DNA of 64,000 nucleotides from Bacteroidales bacterium. Lineage in GTDB: Bacteria > Bacteroidota > Bacteroidia > Bacteroidales > Tenuifilaceae. Below are positions 8,124 through 16,347 of this stretch, one piece after another (positions within the stretch are counted from its first letter, which is position 1; each line of letters begins with the position of its first letter). The notes under the pieces were generated by a model. That model did no database searches, was not told where the DNA came from, and saw nothing but the letters and a program-made list of their open reading frames with translations. The stretch spans positions 62,001-126,000 of the forward strand of contig JACJXD010000004.1 in NCBI GenBank assembly GCA_020636845.1, in the 5' to 3' direction. A program made the translations under genes and the position numbers.

Positions 8124-9104
8124 ATGAATGAAATAGGCGCATTACTTGCGATAATTGCCGTCAGCATTGTCGGCTTATGGATCATTTTTTACTTCGTTCC
8201 TGTTGGCCTTTGGTTTCAAGCCCTGATTTCCGGGGTAAGAATTTCGTTAGTACAGTTAATTTTCATGCGCTGGCGTAAAGTTCCACCCAAGGTAATTGTA
8301 CAGGCAATGATTGAAGGAACAAAAGCCGGACTGGTTTTAAACAGAAACGAAATGGAGGCTCATTTTCTTGCAGGAGGGCGTGTTCCTAAAGTAGTACATG
8401 CCTTAGTTTCTGCACAAAAAGCCAACATTCCGCTCAACTTCAAAATGGCAACTGCCATAGACCTTGCCGGACGCGACGTATTCGAGGCAGTTCAAATGTC
8501 GGTTAACCCTAAGGTGATTAACACACCTCCGGTTACAGCGGTTGCTAAGGATGGCATTCAGCTAATCACAAAGGCACGTGTTACCGTTAGAGCCAACATT
8601 AAACAGCTGGTTGGAGGTGCTGGCGAAGAAACCGTTCTGGCCCGTGTTGGCGAAGGTATTGTAACGGCTATTGGCTCCGCTGCAAGTCATAAGGAAGTTT
8701 TGGAAAATCCTGACAGAATTTCTAAAACTGTTCTTGACAAAGGGTTGGATGCAGGAACTGCTTTCGAAATCCTCTCCATTGATATAGCTGATATTGATAT
8801 AGGCCGCAACATTGGGGCTGTACTTCAAATGGATCAAGCTAATGCCGATAAAAATATTGCTCAGGCAAAAGCAGAAGAACGTAGAGCAATGGCTGTTGCC
8901 CTAGAACAAGAGATGAAGGCTAAAGCACAGGAAGCTCGTGCAAAAGTTATCGAAGCCGAAGCCGAAATACCAAAAGCAATGGCCGAAGCGTTCCGAAGTG
9001 GAAATCTTGGAATTATGGATTATTATAAACTTAAGAATATTGAAGCCGATACCAATATGCGCGACAATATTGCAAAGTCGGGGAACGAACCTAAGAAAAA
9101 GTAA
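8124..9104 (+). CDS. floA: Flotillin-like protein FloA
   Basis: 326 residues, typical of the YqfA/FloA family. An N-terminal membrane anchor (about 5-30) is followed by the SPFH-type domain ('MIEGTKAGLVLNRNEMEAHFLAGG', here cited in part; 'VTAVAKDGIQLITKARVTVRAN' around residues 137-158; 'GEGIVTAIGSAASHKEVL'; 'LSIDIADIDIGRNIGA') and a C-terminal Ala/Glu-rich coiled coil ('QAKAEERRAMAVALEQEMKA'). Forms scaffold-like assemblies in the inner membrane. It is the last gene of the clpS-nfeD-floA run and is followed by a strong terminator. Confidence 0.93.
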   Translation: MNEIGALLAIIAVSIVGLWIIFYFVPVGLWFQALISGVRISLVQLIFMRWRKVPPKVIVQAMIEGTKAGLVLNRNEMEAHFLAGGRVPKVVHALVSAQKANIPLNFKMATAIDLAGRDVFEAVQMSVNPKVINTPPVTAVAKDGIQLITKARVTVRANIKQLVGGAGEETVLARVGEGIVTAIGSAASHKEVLENPDRISKTVLDKGLDAGTAFEILSIDIADIDIGRNIGAVLQMDQANADKNIAQAKAEERRAMAVALEQEMKAKAQEARAKVIEAEAEIPKAMAEAFRSGNLGIMDYYKLKNIEADTNMRDNIAKSGNEPKKK

Positions 9105-9127
9105 GCGTTATTACTTTTTTGAAAATT

Positions 9128-9153
9128 AGAGGGGTTTTGCCCCTCTTTTTTTG
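9128..9153 (+). terminator. Rho-independent terminator after floA
   Basis: A perfect 7-bp stem AGAGGGG / CCCCTCT (9128-9134, 9140-9146) with a TTTTG loop, followed by a run of Ts. Confidence 0.9.
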
Positions 9154-9161
9154 TCAAATAT

Positions 9162-9192
9162 TTTGCACATAACAGATGTTTTTATACTTTTG
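9162..9192 (+). promoter_or_regulatory. Promoter of the tRNA-Ser/tRNA-Pro unit
   Basis: TTTG at 9162-9165, 19-nt spacer, TACTTTTG at 9185-9192: a full match to the Bacteroidetes promoter consensus about 38 nt before tRNA-Ser. Confidence 0.65.
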
Positions 9193-9230
9193 CCATGCTT
9201 TTTCGAAAGCTGGTTCAGCATAAACCACTT

Positions 9231-9320
<90 letters not shown>

Positions 9321-9344
9321 GGTTGTAAAAGTTTGGTGGTAATA

Positions 9345-9418
9345 CGGGGTGTGGCGCAGTTGGTTAGCGCACCTGCTTTGGGAGCAGGGGGTCGTGCGTT
9401 CGAGTCGCACCACCCCGA
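9345..9418 (+). tRNA. tRNA-Pro(UGG)
   Basis: Acceptor CGGGGTG pairs with CACCCCG (9411-9417), discriminator A at 9418. The anticodon arm CCTGC-TTTGGGA-GCAGG gives TGG. The GTTCGAGTC T loop is present. It lies 25 nt after tRNA-Ser in the same orientation. Confidence 0.97.
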
Positions 9419-9420
9419 CA

Positions 9421-9450
9421 GAAAGGAGGCTTACAAGCCTCCTTTTTTAT
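9421..9450 (+). terminator. Rho-independent terminator after the tRNA pair
   Basis: AAAGGAGGCTT / AAGCCTCCTTT hairpin with a tiny ACA loop region, then T-rich tract. Confidence 0.88.
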
Positions 9451-9597
9451 TTTACCCAAATTACAATCGCAAAAGTCTCCCTATCTTCAAAATATTTAAT
9501 AAATTGTATCAAGTATATATCACGTCCTTTCCTACAATGTTATAGAAACATCCTATTTATTGCTTCTTGCAATTTAACATACAAGCGTCAGAAGACC

Positions 9598-10758
9598 ATG
9601 AAACCTAAAATTGTTTTACACCTACTAATTGTTTTCTGCATTTGCATTAGTTGCAAACCTAAACAAAGAATTGAAAAAATTAATGACTTAACAATTCTAC
9701 ACCTGCAAGGATCTCCATACGAACGAGGGCTTGCACACGGGAAATTTCTTAAAAAGGAAATTGAGATCATTGTATCAAGATGGGAAAAAGAGGTTGAAAT
9801 GGCTTACCAGAGCGATTTTAAATCGGCCATAGCAAGTTTCTTTATCAACACTAACTTTTTAAATGAAATAAAAAAACAAAGTCCTGATATTCTTGAAGAA
9901 GTAAGAGGCATTGCCAATGGATGTAATATTGATTATGAAACCATTTTAGCATACCAACTAAGTGAAGAAATAGACGCTCTTTCCAACGACATTAAAGGAA
10001 GTCATTGTACTTCGATAAGCATTAATAGCACCGATAATAATCCGACGTTCTTGGCACAGAATATGGATCCGCCACTATTTCTACATGGCTTCCCAACTTT
10101 GCTTCATATAACGGAAAAGGAAAATGGCATTCAAAGTTATGTTTATACTATTCCGGGGTTTATTGGTTTAAACGGAATGAACTCGAAGGGTATTGGCATA
10201 ACCTGCAATGGAATATCAATGCTCAACCATGCAAATAGCGGATTACCAATTTCGTTTATTGTTCGCAAAGTTCTTCAACAAAAAAACGAAGGTGACGCAT
10301 TCGCTTTCATCGAAAAAATTCCCATTGGAGTACCGCAATGCTTTACAATTGGAGGGAAAAATGAGGCTAGATGCTACGAATGTTCGACCAATCAGAAAAC
10401 ACAATTTTTCCCATTCGAAAAAAAGAATATCACGCTCCATACAAACTTTTCCATTGCTAACCGCGATTTTAACCAACAATTCATCGATTTACTCAAACAA
10501 TACGGAAAATCGGTAAACGATTCATACTATTGTCCACGATACTTTTTAGCATACGATAAAATTATAGAGGCCAATTACAATCTTAATTATCAAACGATTA
10601 AGAATATTTTAAGTCTTGCAAAACCAGATATAGAGCCAATTTCGAACGAGAACACCTATGGTTGTCTCGTAATGGAGTTAAGTCACTCTCCTATTCTTTA
10701 CATATCTCCAGGAAAACCCAGCGAAAAAGAATTCATTAAACTAACCTTTGAAAACTAA
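9598..10758 (+). CDS. C45-family (acyl-CoA:6-APA acyltransferase-like) hydrolase, lipoprotein
   Basis: 386 residues from the ATG at 9598; the frame is open further upstream but would run through tRNA-Pro. A signal peptide with lipobox 'ICISC' puts the lipidated Cys at residue 19. 'LQGSPYERGLAHGKFLKKEI' (36-55) is the conserved opening of the C45/acid-ceramidase-like NTN hydrolases, and C137 in 'GSHCTSISI' is the expected N-terminal nucleophile after autoproteolysis, followed by 'LAQNMDPP' and 'GFIGLNGMNSKGIGI'. Known: these enzymes cleave or transfer acyl amides. Autoproteolysis would split the lipid-anchored propeptide from the catalytic chain, which may remain associated. Monocistronic, with terminators on both sides. 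Substrate unknown. Confidence 0.82.
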   Translation: MKPKIVLHLLIVFCICISCKPKQRIEKINDLTILHLQGSPYERGLAHGKFLKKEIEIIVSRWEKEVEMAYQSDFKSAIASFFINTNFLNEIKKQSPDILEEVRGIANGCNIDYETILAYQLSEEIDALSNDIKGSHCTSISINSTDNNPTFLAQNMDPPLFLHGFPTLLHITEKENGIQSYVYTIPGFIGLNGMNSKGIGITCNGISMLNHANSGLPISFIVRKVLQQKNEGDAFAFIEKIPIGVPQCFTIGGKNEARCYECSTNQKTQFFPFEKKNITLHTNFSIANRDFNQQFIDLLKQYGKSVNDSYYCPRYFLAYDKIIEANYNLNYQTIKNILSLAKPDIEPISNENTYGCLVMELSHSPILYISPGKPSEKEFIKLTFEN

Positions 10759-10762
10759 AAAC

Positions 10763-10796
10763 AAAGAAACCGGATTAACTCCGGCTTCTTTTTACT
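10763..10796. terminator. Bidirectional terminator
   Basis: AAAGAA-A-CCGG / CCGG-C-TTCTTT hairpin (GGATTAACTCC loop side) between convergent genes; T-rich on the plus side and A-rich preceding, so it can serve both. Confidence 0.75.
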
Positions 10797-10799
10797 ATT

Positions 10800-11918
10800 C
10801 TACCTGCTATAAAATGAAACACCAAAACTAAACGAAATAAACAAAGGAGTATCGCCTATTGGGGGTAAGAAGAAAAATGAAAATTTAGATTTGGGCTTAG
10901 GCGCTAACTTATCCATAGTTGCACTGAAATTCGAAAAGTCTATATCAAATCCAAAACTTACTGCATTAAACTGTACACTGCCATCAGTACTAGAAGATTT
11001 AGTAGTTGTCCCCAAAACCGTTGTTTTAACTGTAGAACTTTGGTTGTTCAAGACTAACGATGGACGATACTTAAATGTTAATGCCACGCCCTTCCAGTTT
11101 CCTTCATCCAAAAACTTACCCAATCCAACGGTCCAACCAATATTGGCACTTATTGGCATTGTCATAGTAAAAGAAGATATTTTGGAAGATACGGATTCTA
11201 TATCCATATCATACTTCATCGTATATAAAAGCATATCGTATCCCCAGCCAAGATTCAAAGAATTCCATGAACTCTTGCCTGTACTGTAATCTGGAATATT
11301 CAACGTAATCCAATTTTGTGCAAACGAAAAACCTCCCCCATGTCCATTAAAGGTTCCAAAGCCCTTAATATTGGTACTGAAATAAGCACCGGTAAGCATT
11401 ACCGATTCGTTTTTAATTTTTCCACCACGAGCAAGCCACTCCTTCCTTATGGTTTCGGTTTCATCGGTTTTTTCTGCCGTAAAACCAATACTTTTATCCT
11501 TTCTATCAACTTTCAATGTTGTATTCCAACTTTCATCGATTTTTGATGTGTCCGCCTGTGCAGTATTATCTTCTTCGGTAGCCTCTACTCCCTTCAATAA
11601 TTTTAGATAAATTCCACCAAATTCAAATCCAACTTCAAAAACATAACTTTCTCCCCGTTTAACTTTAAGATAATAAGTTTTTTCTGAACCCATAGAACTA
11701 GCATCTACACGCAACGAATGGCCATAATCACAACTGACAGCAGCCGTAATTTCTGTACCATTTTTTAAGATATACTCCGAATCGTTAATTGTTACCTTGA
11801 TTCTCTCTACAGAACCAGCAATTTTTGATGGACGAATAAATTTTAAATTTACACTTTCCTGTGCGCTAATAAAACTATAGCAAACTACTAAGGAAATTAA
11901 TATCATTAACTTTTTCAT
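10800..11918 (-). CDS. Secreted protein of unknown function, probably outer-membrane beta-rich
   Basis: 372 residues. A clear signal peptide ('MKKLMILISLVVCYSFISAQ') is followed by a beta-rich N-terminal part (about 20-110: 'EYILKNGTEITAAV', 'YYLKVKRGESYVFEVGF'), an acidic linker, then a C-terminal part with alternating strands ('TMPISANIGWTVGLGKFL', 'GVALTFKYRPSLVL', 'NAVSFGFDIDFSNF', 'LFISFSFGVSFYS') that looks like a small barrel ending in an aromatic-rich strand. I do not recognise a named family. It is single, with no clear operon partner. Confidence 0.6.
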   Translation of the reverse strand: MKKLMILISLVVCYSFISAQESVNLKFIRPSKIAGSVERIKVTINDSEYILKNGTEITAAVSCDYGHSLRVDASSMGSEKTYYLKVKRGESYVFEVGFEFGGIYLKLLKGVEATEEDNTAQADTSKIDESWNTTLKVDRKDKSIGFTAEKTDETETIRKEWLARGGKIKNESVMLTGAYFSTNIKGFGTFNGHGGGFSFAQNWITLNIPDYSTGKSSWNSLNLGWGYDMLLYTMKYDMDIESVSSKISSFTMTMPISANIGWTVGLGKFLDEGNWKGVALTFKYRPSLVLNNQSSTVKTTVLGTTTKSSSTDGSVQFNAVSFGFDIDFSNFSATMDKLAPKPKSKFSFFFLPPIGDTPLFISFSFGVSFYSR

Positions 11919-12052
11919 GGTAATTGGTTTAATTAGCGAAATTTACATATAGTTAATGTTGAAATTCAAGTATTAGCCCATTCCTTTTGACCAAATTTCT
12001 TTTTTAACATTTTAACTCACTTGCCTTGAATGTAATTCTTACTTTTTTGTAC

Positions 12053-12081
12053 ACAAAAAAAGCTTCCATCAAGGAAGCCTT
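12053..12081 (-). terminator. Terminator of the mrp-nifU unit
   Basis: Read on the minus strand: AGGCTTCC-TTGAT-GGAAGCT followed by a T run (A run at 12055-12060 on the plus strand). Confidence 0.85.
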
Positions 12082-12103
12082 AATTACTTCAATATTTTTT
12101 ACA

Positions 12104-12355
12104 CTAAAAATCCAAGTTCACCGCTACTACTTCCTTAATTTCAGGAACATCGCGTATTATTGCTTGTTCAACTCCATTCTTCAGTGTCATAATGCTATAC
12201 GGACAACTTCCACAAGCTCCATGAAGTTTCACTTTAACAATAAAATCATCGGTAATCTCAACCAACGAAATATCGCCTCCGTCATTTTGTAAAAATGGCC
12301 GTATTGTATCAATAGAGTTGTTTACTCGTTTTAGTATATCTTCTTTGCTTGACAT
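12104..12355 (-). CDS. NifU C-terminal-domain (Nfu) Fe-S scaffold protein
   Basis: 83 residues from the ATG at 12353-12355; an upstream TTG would add four residues. The single Nfu domain contains 'IRPFLQNDGGDISLVEI' and the cluster-binding CxxC in 'GACGSCPYSIMTLKNGVE' (C48, C51), ending 'PEIKEVVAV'. Known: Nfu proteins carry [4Fe-4S] clusters from the SUF machinery to apo-proteins. It lies 30 nt downstream of mrp, another Fe-S carrier-type protein, so the pair likely acts together in cluster delivery. Confidence 0.92.
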   Translation of the reverse strand: MSSKEDILKRVNNSIDTIRPFLQNDGGDISLVEITDDFIVKVKLHGACGSCPYSIMTLKNGVEQAIIRDVPEIKEVVAVNLDF

Positions 12356-12385
12356 AGTCGTTTTCAAATTAATTTTTATTTATAG

Positions 12386-13492
12386 TTATTTATGTTGAAC
12401 ATTTACAACCTTTGTTGGAGGCAACGTGCTATTTCTAATTTCCACTTGTTTAATCAGATTTGCAGCCAAACTGTCGAAAGCTTTGCCAACAATGGAAGAA
12501 TGAATTGCAACGGGTTCTCCAAAGTCTCCCCCTTCGCGGATACTTTGAACAAGAGGAATTTGACCCAGTAATGGTAACTTCATCCGATCGGCTAATTTCT
12601 TACATCCATCTTTTCCAAAGATATAGTACTTATTTTCTGGCAGTTCTTCCGGAGTAAACCACGCCATATTTTCTACCAATCCCAAAACAGGCACTTTAAT
12701 ACCCGGACTGGTAAACATGCTTATCCCCTTTATTGCATCGGCTAAGGCAACCTCCTGAGGAGTACTTACAATTACGGCTCCCGTTACGGCAACTTCCTGT
12801 ACAAGAGTCAAATGAATATCGCTGGTTCCCGGAGGCATATCGATAAACAGATAATCAAGTTCTCCCCATGCTCCCTGATGAATAAGCTGCTTTAACGCGC
12901 TGGTTGCCATAGGTCCCCGCCAAACTAAAGCATTATTAGGATCGACAAAAAAACCAATGGATAGTAACTTAACTCCATAGTTCTCTACAGGAACTATTAA
13001 TTCCATGTTATCCTCCCGAACCACCTCGGGCTGCAAATGCTCTACATTAAACATTTTTGGTATTGACGGTCCAAAAATATCTGCATCGATAAGACCAACT
13101 TTAGCACCGGTTTTGGCAACGGCAACTGCCAAGTTTGCTGCAATGGTAGATTTACCAACACCGCCTTTACCCGATGCAACGGCAATTATATTTTTCACCT
13201 TACTAACCGATGCCTTTTGTTTTAAAGGAGATATCTTAGGTTCTACGTTGGCAACAACTAAAATATCAACTGCGACATCCTCGCCAAACTCGCCTTGAAT
13301 AGCCTTAACCGCTGACTTTTTTATTGCAGAAGCAAAGGGATCGTTACTTTTTGTTAGCTTAAGAGTGAAATGAACTTTCCCATTTTCTGCTGTAAGACCC
13401 TGAACCATTCCCATACTAACAATATCCGTTCCTGTCTCAGGATGAATAACACCAGATAAAACCTTTTGAACTGAGTTTTCCGTTACACTCAT
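12386..13492 (-). CDS. mrp: Mrp/ApbC/NBP35-family P-loop ATPase (Fe-S carrier)
   Basis: 368 residues. An N-terminal MIP18/DUF59 domain (about 5-85) precedes the ATPase: deviant Walker A 'GKGGVGKS' at 108-115, 'DADIFGPSIP' (about 140), 'FIDMPPGTSDIHL' (Walker B), and 'STPQEVALAD'. Known: Mrp proteins bind and transfer Fe-S clusters. The CxxC that usually follows 'ENM' in the C-terminal half is absent: here the stretch reads 'ENMAWFTPEELPENKYYIFG', as I recall for other Bacteroidetes Mrp proteins. Co-transcribed with the Nfu gene downstream. Confidence 0.93.
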   Translation of the reverse strand: MSVTENSVQKVLSGVIHPETGTDIVSMGMVQGLTAENGKVHFTLKLTKSNDPFASAIKKSAVKAIQGEFGEDVAVDILVVANVEPKISPLKQKASVSKVKNIIAVASGKGGVGKSTIAANLAVAVAKTGAKVGLIDADIFGPSIPKMFNVEHLQPEVVREDNMELIVPVENYGVKLLSIGFFVDPNNALVWRGPMATSALKQLIHQGAWGELDYLFIDMPPGTSDIHLTLVQEVAVTGAVIVSTPQEVALADAIKGISMFTSPGIKVPVLGLVENMAWFTPEELPENKYYIFGKDGCKKLADRMKLPLLGQIPLVQSIREGGDFGEPVAIHSSIVGKAFDSLAANLIKQVEIRNSTLPPTKVVNVQHK

Positions 13493-13583
13493 TGTTTTGA
13501 TTTAGTTTAAATTAATGCACAAAGATATGCTTTTACTTCTAATTGATAAAGTCTATTTACGCAAATAAAACAAGCCTGCTTCA

Positions 13584-13928
13584 TTAAAGTTCAACCGTAG
13601 GATCCCAAAGTAACTCGTTAAAATTAACCACGGTATTATCCTCTACGACAATGCCCTCCGATTCCAAAAGTTGCTGCATGGTATTGTTTCCCGGAAAATG
13701 AATTTTACCTGTTAGTTCCCCGTTCCTATTAACCACTCGATGAGCCGGAACCCACTCCTGCAAATGTTGCGACCCGTTAAGTGCCCAGCCTACCATTCTG
13801 GACGATTGCGGGCTTCCCAAATACCTCGCAATTGCGCCATAGGTAGTTACACGACCATAAGGAACGAGCCTTACAACCTGATAAACCGACTCAAAAAAGT
13901 TACTGTCCGTGTTCGAAATCCGGTTCAT
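13584..13928 (-). CDS. Alkyltransferase-like protein (ATL), MGMT family without the active cysteine
   Basis: 114 residues. The helix-turn-helix 'VPYGRVTTYGAIARYLG', 'RMVGWALNG', and the active-site loop 'WVPAHRVVNRNGEL' are those of O6-alkylguanine-DNA alkyltransferases, but the reactive Cys of PCHR is Ala (PAHR). Known: ATL proteins bind O6-alkylguanine without repairing it and hand the lesion to nucleotide-excision repair. Its ATG lies 29 nt inside the end of trmB, indicating translational coupling in the holB-ricT-gldH-trmB run. Confidence 0.9.
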   Translation of the reverse strand: MNRISNTDSNFFESVYQVVRLVPYGRVTTYGAIARYLGSPQSSRMVGWALNGSQHLQEWVPAHRVVNRNGELTGKIHFPGNNTMQQLLESEGIVVEDNTVVNFNELLWDPTVEL

Positions 13929-14610
13929 AAAAAGGGCCTGAACGGTTTACACAAAACTTAATATAGGTAATAGGAAAACCCTTCGACATAAACAACTGCT
14001 CGTAGAAAGTCTGAATACCCAAAATAGGGTCATCCTTCACTTCAGCGTATAAATTGTTAGTACATACCTGCATTGGCAGTTCATTTCGAATAACCACCTC
14101 CTTGGTATATTGGTGTAACATTTGGCTATCCGTTTTCAAATGGACAATGCCATTAGGTTTTAATATCTGCGCATATTGATTTAAAAACCGACTTGACGTA
14201 AGACGCTTTTTTGCCTTAATAAATCGAGGTTGAGGATCAGGAAAGGTAACCCAAATTTCATCTACTTCGCCCTGTGCAAAAAAAGAGGTTATATGCTCTA
14301 TTCGTGTTCTAACAAACGCTACGTTCCCCAACTTTTCCTCTAATGCCGTTTTGGCCCCACGCCACATTCGCGCCCCTTTAATATCAACACCTATAAAGTT
14401 TTTGTTCGGAAATAGCCGAGCCAATCCTACTGTATATTCACCTTTTCCGCAGCCCAACTCCAGTACAATTGGATTTTTGTTTCCAAAGAAATTCGTTCTC
14501 CACTTTCCCTTAAGTTCATAGTCTTTCTTAAAAACTTCTTCAAACGAAGGTTGAAACAGGTTAGCAAAGGTTTCATTCTCCGCAAATCGCATCAACTTAT
14601 TTTTACCCAC
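13900..14610 (-). CDS. trmB: tRNA (guanine-N7-)-methyltransferase
   Basis: 236 residues. The SAM-binding loop 'LELGCGKGEYTVGLA', acidic 'GVDIKGARMW', and the catalytic segment 'DEIWVTFPDPQPRFIKAKKR' identify TrmB (usual FPDPW..KxRHxKRR, here FPDPQPRFIKAKKR). It forms m7G46 in tRNA variable loops. It follows gldH by 24 nt and overlaps the ATL gene downstream. Confidence 0.94.
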   Translation of the reverse strand: MGKNKLMRFAENETFANLFQPSFEEVFKKDYELKGKWRTNFFGNKNPIVLELGCGKGEYTVGLARLFPNKNFIGVDIKGARMWRGAKTALEEKLGNVAFVRTRIEHITSFFAQGEVDEIWVTFPDPQPRFIKAKKRLTSSRFLNQYAQILKPNGIVHLKTDSQMLHQYTKEVVIRNELPMQVCTNNLYAEVKDDPILGIQTFYEQLFMSKGFPITYIKFCVNRSGPFYEPDFEHGQ

Positions 14611-14634
14611 AGCCTTACTTGGTTAGGTTGGAAA

Positions 14635-15117
14635 CTAATTAACTTTTGATGTTGCCTTTTTTGCCTCCTCAACTCGGAAGCCAATATTGGCAATTCCCTT
14701 GAGCTTTTGAACTCGCATAGCTTGCTGGATATCGAAACGAAAGTTTCCGGCAGTCGAAAACTTTACCCCGGTTCTATAACCAAAACGGTTATCGCGAAGA
14801 TTACCATTTCCTTTACCAAGCCATTTCCCCTTTTCATCGGCAAGGTAACATTCAAGGGTATCCCGCAGGGTTGCCCCAGATGGTGAATAAACATCAATAA
14901 AAAAGTAGATATTTTGGTAAGGATAGTAAACGGTATTCCGAACATTCACATACAAGTTGTATGCTTTTGTTGTATCCGTAACATTTATGTTGAACTCCGC
15001 CAAACTATCGGCATTCCACGTTTCTTCAGGAATAGAAACATACTTCTCGAAAACAACCGATTTATCGCACGATGTTAAAGCCATTGCCAAAATCAGTAAA
15101 AACAAAAGCCTATTCAT
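14635..15117 (-). CDS. gldH: Gliding-motility lipoprotein GldH
   Basis: 160 residues from the ATG at 15115-15117, which restores a lipoprotein signal peptide with lipobox 'LTSC' (C17); the frame stays open upstream inside ricT but that extension has no signal. 'YVSIPEETWNADSLAEFNI', 'YNLYVNVRNTVYYPYQNIY' and 'YRTGVKFSTAGNFRFDIQQAM' match GldH. Known: GldH is needed for gliding and T9SS-dependent adhesin delivery in Flavobacterium, although gldH is widely kept in non-gliding Bacteroidetes. The ATG falls just before the ricT stop codon is complete on the coding strand (about 8-nt overlap). Confidence 0.9.
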   Translation of the reverse strand: MNRLLFLLILAMALTSCDKSVVFEKYVSIPEETWNADSLAEFNINVTDTTKAYNLYVNVRNTVYYPYQNIYFFIDVYSPSGATLRDTLECYLADEKGKWLGKGNGNLRDNRFGYRTGVKFSTAGNFRFDIQQAMRVQKLKGIANIGFRVEEAKKATSKVN

Positions 15118-16279
15118 TTCTTTTATCTCCCCCTCTCGAATTAGGTCTTCTTTTCTTACGATTTCTACTCTTTGCTTTACCCGCATTCTGTTGGTCAAAA
15201 CGGGTTAAACTGTTATCCTCGAGCCCATCGGTAAAACTCATATTCTTCTTTTGAACTTCGTTTTGCTCGCCAATTTCGACCAACTTATCGGGTTTTATAC
15301 CTTTTTTGTTAAGTTCCACAACTTGTTTTACCCTATCAACCGAAACCTCCGTTAAATTCACCGAAGAGCCAGGCTGTGAACCAAACCACATTAACCTCCT
15401 AAAAATATCAGTTTTAAAATGATAGTAACTGGCTTCTAAAGTTTCCAAAGGTTCTGTTAAATCCGGAAAATCTTTACGAGCATCTATGTAGGAATCCAAT
15501 TCGTAGTTAAGACAACATTTTAACTTTCCGCATTGCCCTGCCAATTTTTGCGGGTTAAGCGAAATTTCCTGAATTTTTGCTGAATTTGTGCTAACCGAAG
15601 CAAAGTTCGAAATCCACGAAGAGCAGCAAAGTTCACGCCCACACGATCCAATTCCTCCTATTCGACCAGCTTCCTGACGAGCTCCAATTTGCCGCATCTC
15701 TATTCGAATTTTAAACTCATCGGCAAGTACCTTAATGAGCTCACGAAAATCGACACGTTCGTCGGCAATGTAATAGAATATGGCCTTGGTTTTATCGCCC
15801 TGATACTCCACATCGCCAATCTTCATATTCAACTTTAAATCCTCGGCTATTTTCCGAGATTTAATCATTGTTTCATGCTCCAAGGACATAGCTTCAACCC
15901 ACTTGTCGATATCCGTGGACTTAGCTTTTCGGTAAACCTTTTTTAACTCGGTCGAGTTGGGGTCTATGCCAACCCTTTTCATCTGCTTTTCCACCAACCA
16001 TCCGGTAAGGGTTACTACTCCAATATCGTGTCCCGGACTAGCCTCCACGGCAACAATATCACCCTTCACTAACTGTAGGTTGTTAGAATTACGATAAAAT
16101 CCCTTACGCGTATTTTTAAATTGAATTTCAACTACATCGTAACTTTGCAGAGTTTTCGGCATATCCTCCAGCCAATCGTAAACCTCCAACTTCACACTAC
16201 CCTGTGTTTGACAGGTCATGTGCTCGGATGCTGCATTGGTTGTAACTATTAATCCCCTTGAGCTGTTGCTCTTTTCCAT
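15110..16279 (-). CDS. ricT: PSP1-domain protein RicT/YaaT-like
   Basis: 389 residues. A central PSP1 domain carries the cysteine motifs 'CGRELCCSSW' and 'CGKLKCCLNYE' (about residues 220-275) that bind Fe-S clusters in the RicAFT complex, and the conserved 'YYIADERVDFRELIKVLADEF' (about 170). The C-terminus is a basic, disordered tail ('RNRKKRRPNSRGG'). Gene order holB-ricT-gldH mirrors the holB-yaaT adjacency of Bacillus. In Bacillus RicT affects RNA maturation and Spo0A phosphorylation; the Bacteroidetes role is not known. Confidence 0.9.
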   Translation of the reverse strand: MEKSNSSRGLIVTTNAASEHMTCQTQGSVKLEVYDWLEDMPKTLQSYDVVEIQFKNTRKGFYRNSNNLQLVKGDIVAVEASPGHDIGVVTLTGWLVEKQMKRVGIDPNSTELKKVYRKAKSTDIDKWVEAMSLEHETMIKSRKIAEDLKLNMKIGDVEYQGDKTKAIFYYIADERVDFRELIKVLADEFKIRIEMRQIGARQEAGRIGGIGSCGRELCCSSWISNFASVSTNSAKIQEISLNPQKLAGQCGKLKCCLNYELDSYIDARKDFPDLTEPLETLEASYYHFKTDIFRRLMWFGSQPGSSVNLTEVSVDRVKQVVELNKKGIKPDKLVEIGEQNEVQKKNMSFTDGLEDNSLTRFDQQNAGKAKSRNRKKRRPNSRGGDKRNE

Positions 16280-16347
16280 ACTCTGAATTGTTTAATCTGC
16301 AAATTTAATAAAATGCTAATATAACTCCATGTCACTATTCAAAATCG

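Noticed and set aside
9349..9597. Open frame extending the C45 lipoprotein upstream by 83 codons
   Set aside because: It runs through tRNA-Pro and its terminator, and hides the lipoprotein signal that begins at the ATG at 9598.
15118..15198. Upstream extension of GldH
   Set aside because: Lies within ricT in another frame and lacks the lipoprotein signal that begins at 15117.
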